Shown here: positions 26,525 to 34,105 of the stretch, piece by piece
Position numbering within the stretch: position 1 is the first letter of the stretch
Layout of the letters: every line of letters starts with the position of its first letter
Origin: JAOAGA01 sp964540515
Lineage (GTDB): Bacteria; CALINM01
Direction: 5' to 3'
NCBI GenBank assembly: GCA_964540515.1
Contig: CAZIMS010000001.1
Span: forward strand, 62,001-126,000
Length of the DNA: 64,000 nucleotides
Translations under genes and position numbers: made by a program
The notes under the pieces: model-generated
The model's input: only the letters and a program-made list of their open reading frames with translations
Told to the model about the DNA's origin: nothing
Databases searched by the model: none

Positions 26525-27889
26525 TCAATTTCTAAAACCAATAACTGGGGCTGGTATCCTACCACCTCTTTTTACGAATATCTCAGGAGAAAAGTTGTTA
26601 ACAGGCATAACTGGCGCCTCTCCTAAAAGTCCACCAAAGGATACATATTCACCAATTTTTTTATTATAGGCTGGTATGATTCTTACACCTGTTGTTTTGT
26701 TATTTGCCACCCCTATTGCCGATTCATCAGCAATAATGGCAGAAATTATCTCATTTGATGTATCTCCTGGTATCACAATCATATCAAGCCCAACAGAACA
26801 AACAGAAGTCATAGCCATAAGCATTTCCATATTTAAACTACCTTTTTTAACAGCATCAACCATTCCTCTATCTTCACTTACAGGGATAAAAGCACCACTT
26901 AACCCCCCAACAGAGGAAGACGCAAAAAGTCCTCCTTTTTTCACCGCATCATTTAAGATAAAAAGAGCCGCTACAGTACCAAAAGAACCTGTGCTTTCAA
27001 GTCCCATGGCCTCTAATATCTCAGCAACACTATCACCAACCGCTGGGGTCGGTGCCAGTGATAAATCAAGTATTCCAAAAGATACACCCAGCCTTTTGGC
27101 TATCTCCTTCCCCACAAGCTCTCCAGCTCTTGTTATCTTAAAAGCCACTTTTTTAATATTTTCAGCCACTTCACCTAAATTTGCATCTTTACCCAACTTT
27201 TTTAAGGCATACTTAACAACACCAGGTCCTGATACGCCAACATTAATAGTACATTCAGGCTCACCTGGCCCATGAAATGCTCCTGCCATAAAGGGATTAT
27301 CTTCCACGGCATTAGCAAAAACTACTAATTTTGCGCAACCTATACTATCTCTATCTTTTGTCTTAAAGGCGATATCTTTTATTATTCTTCCCATTTTTAA
27401 AATAGCATCCATGTTTATACCGGACCTTGTTGAAGCTACGTTTACAAAAGAGCAGACCTTATCTGTTTGAGATAAGACATCTGGCAACGATTCTATTACA
27501 ACCCTATCTGTTTCAGTTTCACCTTTATGAACGAGGGCACCAAAGCCACCTATAAAATCAATCCCCAGCTCACTGGCTATTTTATCGAGATTAGTAGCTA
27601 AATCTAATAGTTCATCTATACCTTTAGCTGGATAGAAGAGGGAAACAGGCGTTATAGAGATTCTTGTATTAACTATAGGCAATCCATACTTGTTCTCTAA
27701 AGATACAGCCTCTTTCTTTAAATTTTTTGCTAACCTACATATTTTCTCGTAAACCTTCTTATTGGTTATAGTGGCAGAGCTATCAGAACAGTCAAAGAGG
27801 CTTACTCCCATAGTTATAGTTCTGATATCCAAATTTAAATCTTCAATCATTCTTATAGTTTCTAAAATTTCCTCTGGAGCTATTCTCAT
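26525..27889 (-). CDS. UPF0210 (DUF711) family protein
   Basis: A 454-residue conserved protein of unknown biochemical role. The family is recognised from its start, MRIAPEEILETIRMIEDLNLDIRTITMGVSLFDC, read in pieces, and from GPGEPECTINVGVSGPGVVK and LSLAPTPAVGDSVAEILEAMG. DUF711 proteins are annotated in some databases as PFL-like because of fold similarity; no catalytic function is established from this sequence. It directly follows the ACT-domain gene (3-base gap), the arrangement seen for the UPF0237/UPF0210 pair in many bacteria. Confidence 0.9.
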   Translation of the reverse strand: MRIAPEEILETIRMIEDLNLDIRTITMGVSLFDCSDSSATITNKKVYEKICRLAKNLKKEAVSLENKYGLPIVNTRISITPVSLFYPAKGIDELLDLATNLDKIASELGIDFIGGFGALVHKGETETDRVVIESLPDVLSQTDKVCSFVNVASTRSGINMDAILKMGRIIKDIAFKTKDRDSIGCAKLVVFANAVEDNPFMAGAFHGPGEPECTINVGVSGPGVVKYALKKLGKDANLGEVAENIKKVAFKITRAGELVGKEIAKRLGVSFGILDLSLAPTPAVGDSVAEILEAMGLESTGSFGTVAALFILNDAVKKGGLFASSSVGGLSGAFIPVSEDRGMVDAVKKGSLNMEMLMAMTSVCSVGLDMIVIPGDTSNEIISAIIADESAIGVANNKTTGVRIIPAYNKKIGEYVSFGGLLGEAPVMPVNNFSPEIFVKRGGRIPAPVIGFRN

Positions 27890-27892
27890 TAG

Positions 27893-28171
27893 CTATATCC
27901 TGTGCATATAATTAAATAATTCCATATCATGGGCAGTAATCTTCATGCCCAGTTCTACAGATTTTTCATCTAACTTTTTTCTCAACTCTACTAAGTCGAT
28001 CTTAGCACCCTTCATATCTACAAGCATTATCATAGCAAAAATATTGCCTTTTAAAATTTTTTGGGTAATATCTTCAATATTAATGTTATTGTTTGCCAAT
28101 AAGTTTGATATGCTTGCAACTATTCCTACCCTATCCTCACCTAAAACTGTTATTACAACTTTGCTCTCCAT
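27893..28171 (-). CDS. UPF0237 family ACT-domain protein
   Basis: A 92-residue single ACT domain: VITVLGEDRVGIVASISNLL then the beta strand FAMIMLVDM. ACT domains bind small ligands, often amino acids, so it may sense a metabolite for the UPF0210 partner next to it. That ligand is unknown. A TATAAT on the minus strand at 28215-28210 would place the transcript start about 30 bases upstream. Confidence 0.9.
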   Translation of the reverse strand: MESKVVITVLGEDRVGIVASISNLLANNNINIEDITQKILKGNIFAMIMLVDMKGAKIDLVELRKKLDEKSVELGMKITAHDMELFNYMHRI

Positions 28172-28378
28172 ACCAAAACCCCATAGTAAAAAGTTTAATT
28201 TTCATAAACATTATAACATTTAAAGAGCCTTTTATGACTATAAAATTTTGTTAAGAGAATCAGAAAAGAAGCGATCCTACTTTTTTAAATTGAAGGTTGC
28301 TTTTTTTCAATCTATTGCTTTTTCTTTTTAAGACATCTTCAATTGTTTTCTGGCATATTATTGAGGCATCACTTCAAA

Positions 28379-28408
28379 TTGACTTTAGTAGTAAAAATTG
28401 TTTAAATT
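28379..28408 (+). promoter_or_regulatory. Possible promoter of the EAL gene
   Basis: TTGACT (28379-28384), an 18-base spacer and TAAATT (28403-28408). Transcription would begin near 28414, about 14 bases before the chosen ATG. The -10 box is only a partial match. Confidence 0.35.
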
Positions 28409-28427
28409 ATTACTATTAGGTGGCCTT

Positions 28428-29516
28428 ATGAACGGTTGCATGAAGTGTGAGATAATCTCAAGAATCTGTAGCCAAAAACAAGATATATACCTTTCAACAA
28501 AAGAGCCTTTTCTATTAACCAAAATATGTGAGATGCTTTATTCGACAGGCTTTCTCTTTTCAAACTTAATAGATGTAATTCTTGTAAAAGACTTTAATTT
28601 TAGTGACCTAATTAACACATTACATAAACAAGATAACTTAACAGACGCCGAAAGAGACAGTATAATGATCTTACCTCTTTGCCCTGGTGAGACTTTATTG
28701 CCTCAGCATCTTTTTTCAGCAAAAACATTGAATTCATGGTTTGAGCTGCTCAACTCAAAAGATATCCTCTATATAATAAAAAATCGTTCAATTACTACCT
28801 ATTGTCAGCCCATAGTTACAGCAAAACAGCTTAATGTATATGCCTATGAGTGTCTAAGTAGAGGAGTAACTGAAGATGGAAGCCTTATATACCCATCAGA
28901 GTTATTCACCAAAGCTAATGTTATGGGCCTTTTGTTTGCTCTTGACAGAATAGCAAGAGAAGTATCTTTGGAGAGTTGTCATAGCAAAGGTTTAACGAAA
29001 AACAAAATCTTTATTAACTTTCTACCAACTGCTATTTACAACCCACAAGAATGTCTTAAAACAACTCTCATGACTGTAGAAAGACTCGATCTCGATCCTA
29101 ATAAAATAGTTTTTGAAGTTGTGGAATCAGAAAGAGTTGACAATTTAAAACACCTCAAAAATATATTTGATTACTATCAATCTTTGGGGTTCATGATTGC
29201 CCTTGATGATTTTGGCACCGGCTATTCTTCATTAAAAATGCTTGATGTCTTGACTCCAAATTACGTAAAAATAGATATGCACTTTGTAAGAAATATACAC
29301 TTAGATCACTTCAAGCAAGAAGTCATAAAGGCAATAGTATCAATTGCAAAGAGTAAAAATGTAAAGACCATCGCCGAGGGTATCGAAAGCTATGATGAGT
29401 ATTTAAAAGTAGTTGAACTAGGTGTTGATTTATTGCAGGGATACTTTTTTGCAAGACCTGAACCAAATATAAATCCAGATATCTATAAACCAGAGGCAGT
29501 AAACAATTTTGTATAA
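28428..29516 (+). CDS. EAL-domain cyclic-di-GMP phosphodiesterase-like protein
   Basis: A 362-residue protein whose C-terminal two thirds is an EAL domain. The signature is YECLSRG (ECL instead of EAL, near residue 141). The other catalytic positions look intact: INFLP asparagine, FEVVESE glutamate, ALDDFGTGYSS double aspartate, YVKID lysine, AEGIES glutamate and LLQGYFF glutamine. It is therefore probably an active c-di-GMP hydrolase. The N-terminal 120 residues resemble nothing I recognise and carry MNGCMKCE, a CxxC pair at the very start. The frame reaches a TTG at 28398, but AGGTGG 5 bases before the ATG at 28428 supports the latter. Confidence 0.85.
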   Translation: MNGCMKCEIISRICSQKQDIYLSTKEPFLLTKICEMLYSTGFLFSNLIDVILVKDFNFSDLINTLHKQDNLTDAERDSIMILPLCPGETLLPQHLFSAKTLNSWFELLNSKDILYIIKNRSITTYCQPIVTAKQLNVYAYECLSRGVTEDGSLIYPSELFTKANVMGLLFALDRIAREVSLESCHSKGLTKNKIFINFLPTAIYNPQECLKTTLMTVERLDLDPNKIVFEVVESERVDNLKHLKNIFDYYQSLGFMIALDDFGTGYSSLKMLDVLTPNYVKIDMHFVRNIHLDHFKQEVIKAIVSIAKSKNVKTIAEGIESYDEYLKVVELGVDLLQGYFFARPEPNINPDIYKPEAVNNFV

Positions 29517-29583
29517 ACCTAAAGTAATTGTTAAACTGAAATTTCTTTAATATTTAAAATCTTAAGCGGGCTTTTAAATTTTC

Positions 29584-29612
29584 TTGACTAAAATAAAATA
29601 TGTTCATATAAT
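29584..29612 (+). promoter_or_regulatory. Promoter of rpsT
   Basis: TTGACT (29584-29589), a 17-base spacer and a perfect TATAAT (29607-29612). It would give a leader of about 32 bases ending in GAAGGAGGATGAGAG before the TTG start of rpsT. Confidence 0.75.
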
Positions 29613-29650
29613 AACTATCTATTTTTTTAATTTTTGAAGGAGGATGAGAG

Positions 29651-29926
29651 TTGGCAAGTAAAAGAAATAAGTCGGCAATGAAAAGAGAAAAACAGAATTT
29701 GAAAAGAAGAATGAGGAATAAATCTGTCAAATCCGCTATTAAGACCGCTATAAAGAAGACAGTACAGTTGATCGAGGCAAAAGACTTAGATTCTGCAAAA
29801 AGTGCCTTTATAAAGGCAGAAAGTCTTCTTCACAAGGCAGCAGTTAAGGGGATAATACACCCTAATAACGCTTCAAGAAGAACATCAAGACTTGCAGAGA
29901 AGCTTACTAAAGCTGCTAAGGCATAA
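29651..29926 (+). CDS. rpsT: 30S ribosomal protein S20
   Basis: A 91-residue, very basic protein (MASKRNKSAMKREKQNLKRR), the standard S20 length, binding the 5' domain of 16S rRNA. It starts at TTG (29651) after AAGGAGG. E. coli rpsT also starts at UUG, where the weak codon takes part in autogenous control. The 3' end overlaps the convergent lptE by 11 bases. Confidence 0.95.
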   Translation: MASKRNKSAMKREKQNLKRRMRNKSVKSAIKTAIKKTVQLIEAKDLDSAKSAFIKAESLLHKAAVKGIIHPNNASRRTSRLAEKLTKAAKA

Positions 29927-30425
29927 TAACAAGATTGCTTATTATAATTGATGATATCTCATGGGCAGCTTTCTCAATAGAAAGTTGCCTTTTTAACTCA
30001 CCATCAGTTAAACCTTTAACTTCATAGTTATAATTAGGTGTTAATCTAAAGTTTTTCAAGATATTTTCTTTGTCTTTATCGACAGCATAAATCTTAATGT
30101 TTGCCTTTACAGTAAGGTTATATATATTTGCCACATCTCTCTTGTCAAAGGATATGGGGTCAGATTTTATCTCTATAATATCAACACTAATCTTAATGTT
30201 CTCACCTATTTCTGTAACATTACCACCTCTTTTTATAATGTCTGTCTCTATAACGTTCTTGAATATATGGGTTATACCTACTTCATAGGAGCTGTTGTTA
30301 ACATCAACCCTTATTAGCTTTCCTGCAAGGTTTTTCTCTTCCAGCCGTTTTATCTCTGTAGAACAAGCAAACAGAACGATAAGAAGGATCAAATAATAAT
30401 ATTTACAAGTTTTTTTGGTACCCAT
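29916..30425 (-). CDS. lptE: LPS-assembly lipoprotein LptE-like
   Basis: A 169-residue small lipoprotein. The N-terminus YYYLILLIVLFACSTEIKRL has a signal peptide with lipobox FAC. The remainder fits the LptE fold in size and pattern: a tract beginning SSYEVGITHIFKNVIETDI, then VDIIEIKS and ANIKIYAVD. Sequence conservation in this family is low, so the call rests mainly on position: it directly follows leuS, overlapping it by 37 bases, as in E. coli leuS-lptE. It would plug the LptD channel in the outer membrane. Confidence 0.75.
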   Translation of the reverse strand: MGTKKTCKYYYLILLIVLFACSTEIKRLEEKNLAGKLIRVDVNNSSYEVGITHIFKNVIETDIIKRGGNVTEIGENIKISVDIIEIKSDPISFDKRDVANIYNLTVKANIKIYAVDKDKENILKNFRLTPNYNYEVKGLTDGELKRQLSIEKAAHEISSIIISNLVIMP

Positions 30426-32962
30426 ATTGTTTTTTTGATATCACCTTTTATATATTGCTTTATTTTTTCATCTTTGAGTATAATCTCTTCCATCTCCTTT
30501 TCACTGGTTGTAGCTGGAAAATCGAGTTTCCCTCTCACTTTACCATTAATTTGTATCACTATGGTTATAATTTCCTCTTCTATCAATGACTCATTATATT
30601 CTGGAAACTTCTCAAAAAAGAGACTCTTTTTGTTGCCCATCTTCTCCCATAACTCTTCAGCAATAAAGGGGGTGAAGGGATAAAGAAGAGTTATTAAACT
30701 TTTAATGGCAAAAGACATAGCCTTGCGGATCTCTAAATCTTCTTTTTTCTCAACGTTATATAGGTAGTTAACAAGCTCCATTATACTGCTTATGGCTGTG
30801 TTAAAATGAAATCTCTTAAGGGCATCTTCACGAACTCTTTTTATGGTTTTATGGGTCATCCTAATTATATCTCTAGCTACCTTGTTGCTTAAGTTCACAT
30901 CAACCACATCCTTGATAAGATGCTCTTCCCATAAATGATAGAGTCTCCATACTCTCTGGATAAACCTGTTGCAGCCCTCAACTCCCCTTTCTGCCCAATC
31001 TAAATCTTTTTCAGGTGGTGCCGCAAATAGACAAAAAAGCCTTAAAGTGTCGGCACCATACTCACTGACAAGGTCATCAGGATCTACTACATTTTTTTTC
31101 GATTTAGACATCTTCTCAACACGACCTATAATTACCTCTTTATCACAATGTTTACAGTATCTTTTTGTCTCTTTTTCTATAGCTTCTTCTGGAAAGAGGT
31201 AGCCATGTTCCTCACATTTATAGCTTTCCATACAGACCATGCCCTGGGTTAGGAGATTTATAAAGGGCTCATCAAAATTAAGCATGCCTAAGTCTCTTAG
31301 AACTTTGACATAAAATCTTGAGTACAAAAGATGCAGTATGGCATGCTCAACACCACCTATGTACTGATCTACTGGTAACCAGTAGTCAACCTCTTCTTTA
31401 TTGAACATGCCTTTGTCATATCTTGGGGAGGCAAATCTAATAAAATACCAAGAGGATTCAACAAAAGTATCCATAGTGTCAGTATCCCTTCTTGCTTTAC
31501 CACCACATTTAGGACAGTCAACATTAATAAATTCAGAAAGTTCTGCAAGTGGAGAGCCACCTTTGCCAGTGATGTTTACATTTTCAGGTAAGATGACAGG
31601 CAAGTCCTTTTCTTGTACTGGCACCATACCACACTTTTCACAATAAATTATTGGTATTGGTGCGCCCCAATATCTTTGTCTTGAGATACCCCAGTCTCTT
31701 AATCTATAATTGGTTGTTCTTTTCCCAATACCTTTTTTTTCGAGGTAATCAGCTATTTTATCTTTAGCTAATTCGTTAAAGAGACCATTAAACTCACCTG
31801 AGTTTATAAGTATACCTTGACCAGTATAGGCTTCTTTTAGTTCTTCTACCTTTAAAGTACTGCCTTCTGGTTGAATAACTACAACAATTGGCAGATTGTA
31901 TTTTTTTGCAAACTGAAAATCTCTCTCATCATGGGATGGAACAGCCATTACCGCACCTGTTCCATACTCCATCAATACAAAGTTTGCTACATAAATAGGC
32001 ATCCTCCAGCCAGTTACGGGGTTTATACAGTAGCTACCTGTAAAAACGCCCTCCTTCTCATACTCTGCCATCTGTCTCTGAAGTGCTGTTAAATTTTTTG
32101 CCTTCTCTATATATTTTAAAACATCCTGTTCTTCCTTCTTGCCTTTACATAGTTTAGGGATAATGGGGTGTTCGGGAGCCAAGCTCATAAAGGTTGCACC
32201 AAATAGTGTATCCTGCCTTGTTGTAAATACTGTGATCTCTCCGTCACCGGTCTCAAGGGGAAACTTTATCTCACAACCATAACTTTTCCCAATCCAGTTT
32301 TTTTGCATAAGTATTACCTTCTCTGGCCAACCAGTTAGCTTATCACAATACTCAAGCAGTTCTTCGGTATACTGAGTAATTTTGAAAAACCATTGATCTA
32401 ACTCTTTTATCTCTACTTTTGAGCCACACCTCCAACACTCACCGCCTTCCACCTGCTCATTGGCAAGAACAGTATTACAGGATTTGCACCAGTTTACTGA
32501 TGATTTTTTCTTATAGGCCAAGCCTTTTTCGAGCATCTTAATGAAAATTAGTTGTTCCCATTTATAATATTCGGGTCTACATGTAGCAAGCTCTCTATCC
32601 CAATCATAGGAAAAGCCAAGCCTTTTTAGTTGTTTTTTCATAAATTCTATATTCTCATAGGTCCACTTAGCGGGATGGACACCTTTCTCAATTGCTGCGT
32701 TCTCCGCAGGAAGTCCAAAGGCATCCCAACCCATAGGATGTAAGATGTTGAAGCCATCCATCTTTTTTAACCTTGCTACTACATCTCCTATGGTATAGTT
32801 TCTTACATGTCCCATATGAATCTTTCCAGAAGGATAGGGGAACATCTCCAGAACATAATATTTGGGCTTATCTTTATCTACTTCTGATTTATAAATCTTT
32901 TCTTTTTCCCATCTCTCTAACCACTTTTCTTCAATGGCGTGGGGGTTATATCTCACTTCCAT
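30389..32962 (-). CDS. leuS: Leucyl-tRNA synthetase
   Basis: An 857-residue class I synthetase, the usual bacterial length. HIGH motif PYPSGKIHMGH near residue 45; zinc-binding knuckles CKSCNTVLANEQVEGGECWRC-type and CEKCGMVP/CPKCGGKA; editing domain with TTRQDTLFGATF; KMSKSKKN near residue 625. A C-terminal anticodon-binding region with QINGKVRGKLDFPA is also present. The gene heads the lptE operon. Confidence 0.97.
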   Translation of the reverse strand: MEVRYNPHAIEEKWLERWEKEKIYKSEVDKDKPKYYVLEMFPYPSGKIHMGHVRNYTIGDVVARLKKMDGFNILHPMGWDAFGLPAENAAIEKGVHPAKWTYENIEFMKKQLKRLGFSYDWDRELATCRPEYYKWEQLIFIKMLEKGLAYKKKSSVNWCKSCNTVLANEQVEGGECWRCGSKVEIKELDQWFFKITQYTEELLEYCDKLTGWPEKVILMQKNWIGKSYGCEIKFPLETGDGEITVFTTRQDTLFGATFMSLAPEHPIIPKLCKGKKEEQDVLKYIEKAKNLTALQRQMAEYEKEGVFTGSYCINPVTGWRMPIYVANFVLMEYGTGAVMAVPSHDERDFQFAKKYNLPIVVVIQPEGSTLKVEELKEAYTGQGILINSGEFNGLFNELAKDKIADYLEKKGIGKRTTNYRLRDWGISRQRYWGAPIPIIYCEKCGMVPVQEKDLPVILPENVNITGKGGSPLAELSEFINVDCPKCGGKARRDTDTMDTFVESSWYFIRFASPRYDKGMFNKEEVDYWLPVDQYIGGVEHAILHLLYSRFYVKVLRDLGMLNFDEPFINLLTQGMVCMESYKCEEHGYLFPEEAIEKETKRYCKHCDKEVIIGRVEKMSKSKKNVVDPDDLVSEYGADTLRLFCLFAAPPEKDLDWAERGVEGCNRFIQRVWRLYHLWEEHLIKDVVDVNLSNKVARDIIRMTHKTIKRVREDALKRFHFNTAISSIMELVNYLYNVEKKEDLEIRKAMSFAIKSLITLLYPFTPFIAEELWEKMGNKKSLFFEKFPEYNESLIEEEIITIVIQINGKVRGKLDFPATTSEKEMEEIILKDEKIKQYIKGDIKKTIWVPKKLVNIII

Positions 32963-33027
32963 TTAGCTCCTCCATAAAAATGATGCTATTAATTTTTATC
33001 ATAAGAGGGGATTTTAAACAAGGTTTT

Positions 33028-33041
33028 TTGACTTAAATCAA
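33028..33041. promoter_or_regulatory. FNR/CRP-type operator upstream of the tri-heme cytochrome
   Basis: TTGACTTAAATCAA matches the FNR consensus TTGAT-N4-ATCAA at nine of ten positions. Its centre (33034.5) lies about 42 bases upstream of the transcription start predicted from TATTAT at 33065-33070. This is the spacing of a class II activated promoter. It suggests oxygen- or nitric-oxide-responsive activation of the cytochrome. Direct match; the regulator is inferred. Confidence 0.5.
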
Positions 33042-33076
33042 TGTTTCTCTTTATCTATTTCTGATATTATTTAAAC

Positions 33077-33298
33077 ATGAAAAAATTACTCATCCTTTTG
33101 ATTTTACTCACAGCTTCACCTTCCTATTCCTTTGAGTGCAAGGTATGTCATAGTAAGAACCCAAAGATGGTATCTATGCACAGTGCACTTAATTTTAAAG
33201 ATTGTTTTACCTGCCACAGACCAGGGATGATAAAGAGGAACAATCTCTCTGAACAGATGAAGAGTGATGAGAGATGTATCAAGTGTCATAACAGATGA
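33077..33298 (+). CDS. Small periplasmic tri-heme c-type cytochrome
   Basis: A 73-residue protein with a signal peptide (KKLLILLILLTASPSYS) and three heme c sites: CKVCH, CFTCH and CIKCH. Further histidines and methionines (MVSMHSALN) could be distal ligands. The mature part is only about 54 residues, so heme density is high. It most likely shuttles electrons in the periplasm. There is no Shine-Dalgarno sequence; the ATG lies 6 bases after a TATTAT box, suggesting a leaderless mRNA. The family was not recognised beyond the heme motifs. Confidence 0.85.
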   Translation: MKKLLILLILLTASPSYSFECKVCHSKNPKMVSMHSALNFKDCFTCHRPGMIKRNNLSEQMKSDERCIKCHNR

Positions 33299-33318
33299 TA
33301 CAAAAGAAGGAGGAAAAA

Positions 33319-33645
33319 ATGGCTATAGAAAGTTATTTAGCTAAACCTCTTAACTTGAAGAATCTTATCAATTATCAAAATGATGCTATAGTAAGTAAAG
33401 AGATTTTTAAAAAGACTACAGGAACTTTAACGGTTTTTGCCTTTGATAAAGGACAGGGACTTAGCGAACATTCTGCACCCTTTGATGCAACAGTTATTAT
33501 ATTAGAAGGCTCTGCAAAAATATATATAAACAAAGAGCCCAAAGTAGTTAAAGCTGGCGAGTTGATTATCATGCCAGCTAATGTTTCTCACTCTCTTTCA
33601 GCAGAAGAGCCATTTAAGATGCTACTTATTATGATTAAGGGGTAA
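33319..33645 (+). CDS. Cupin-domain protein
   Basis: A 108-residue single cupin barrel. Motif 1 is AFDKGQGLSEHSAPFDATVI with EG following (ILEGSA); motif 2 is MPANVSHSLSAEE. The sequence has the G-X5-HXH-like metal region in reduced form (EHSAPF), so metal binding is possible but uncertain. The frame reaches upstream to 33295, but GGAGG 6 bases before the ATG at 33319 decides the start. It follows the cytochrome after 20 bases and probably shares its transcript. Its end overlaps the convergent thioredoxin gene by 11 bases. Confidence 0.8.
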   Translation: MAIESYLAKPLNLKNLINYQNDAIVSKEIFKKTTGTLTVFAFDKGQGLSEHSAPFDATVIILEGSAKIYINKEPKVVKAGELIIMPANVSHSLSAEEPFKMLLIMIKG

Positions 33646-34081
33646 GAGTTATATGTCTTTTTAAAAAGGCATCGACCTGCTCATAAGGTAGTGCACCTGC
33701 TGTCTGACCAATTATCTCCCCATTTCTTAAGAGTATAAGAGTAGGGACTCCTTTTATAGAGAATTTCTGGGCTATTTCTGCATTTTTCATTACATTTACT
33801 TTAGCAACCTTAACTATGCCTTTCCAATTTCTTGCTATCTCATCCAACACGGGATTTAATTTTATACAATAGGGTCAAGTAGGTGACCACAAATCGAGCA
33901 AGATATATCCACTATAGTTCTCTACCTCCCTATAATATTCTTTAAAATCTAACTCGATTGGCTTGTCTAATATAGAAAGAAGAGTATTACATTTTCCGCA
34001 TCGAGGATTTTGATGAATTTTTTCAAAAAATACCTTGTTTAATACTCCACAGTTACTACACTTTATAATTGTACCTTTCAT
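33635..34081 (-). CDS. trxC: Selenocysteine thioredoxin with N-terminal zinc ribbon (in-frame UGA)
   Basis: A 148-residue thioredoxin-2-like protein read through a TGA at 33877-33875 (residue 69). The frame continues without a break as LLDLWSPT-U-PYCIKLNPVL, so selenocysteine replaces the first cysteine of the CxxC active site (U69, C72). The N-terminus has two CxxC pairs (C8/C11 and C28/C31), the zinc ribbon of the TrxC family. The cis-proline segment KGVPTLILLRNGE and the end VDAFLKR are normal. A Sec at this site would make a strongly nucleophilic disulfide or peroxide reductant. It follows tldD after 24 bases with AGAGG upstream. If the UGA were a true stop, both halves would be useless. 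Confidence 0.88.
33842..33855 (-). promoter_or_regulatory. Possible SECIS hairpin of the thioredoxin
   Basis: The mRNA can fold AUCC-CGUGUU-GGAU, a 4-bp stem with a 6-base loop containing GU, starting 22 bases after the U of UGA. A lower CUAU/AUAG pairing (mRNA positions 6-9 and 40-43 from UGA) could extend it. It is weaker than the formate dehydrogenase element. Confidence 0.45.
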
Positions 34082-34105
34082 TTTATACCTCTAGTTATGC
34101 GATAC

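Noticed and set aside
33851..33877. Two separate short genes or a broken thioredoxin
   Set aside because: The TGA is in frame at the first active-site cysteine and the CxxC context (U-P-Y-C) is complete on readthrough.
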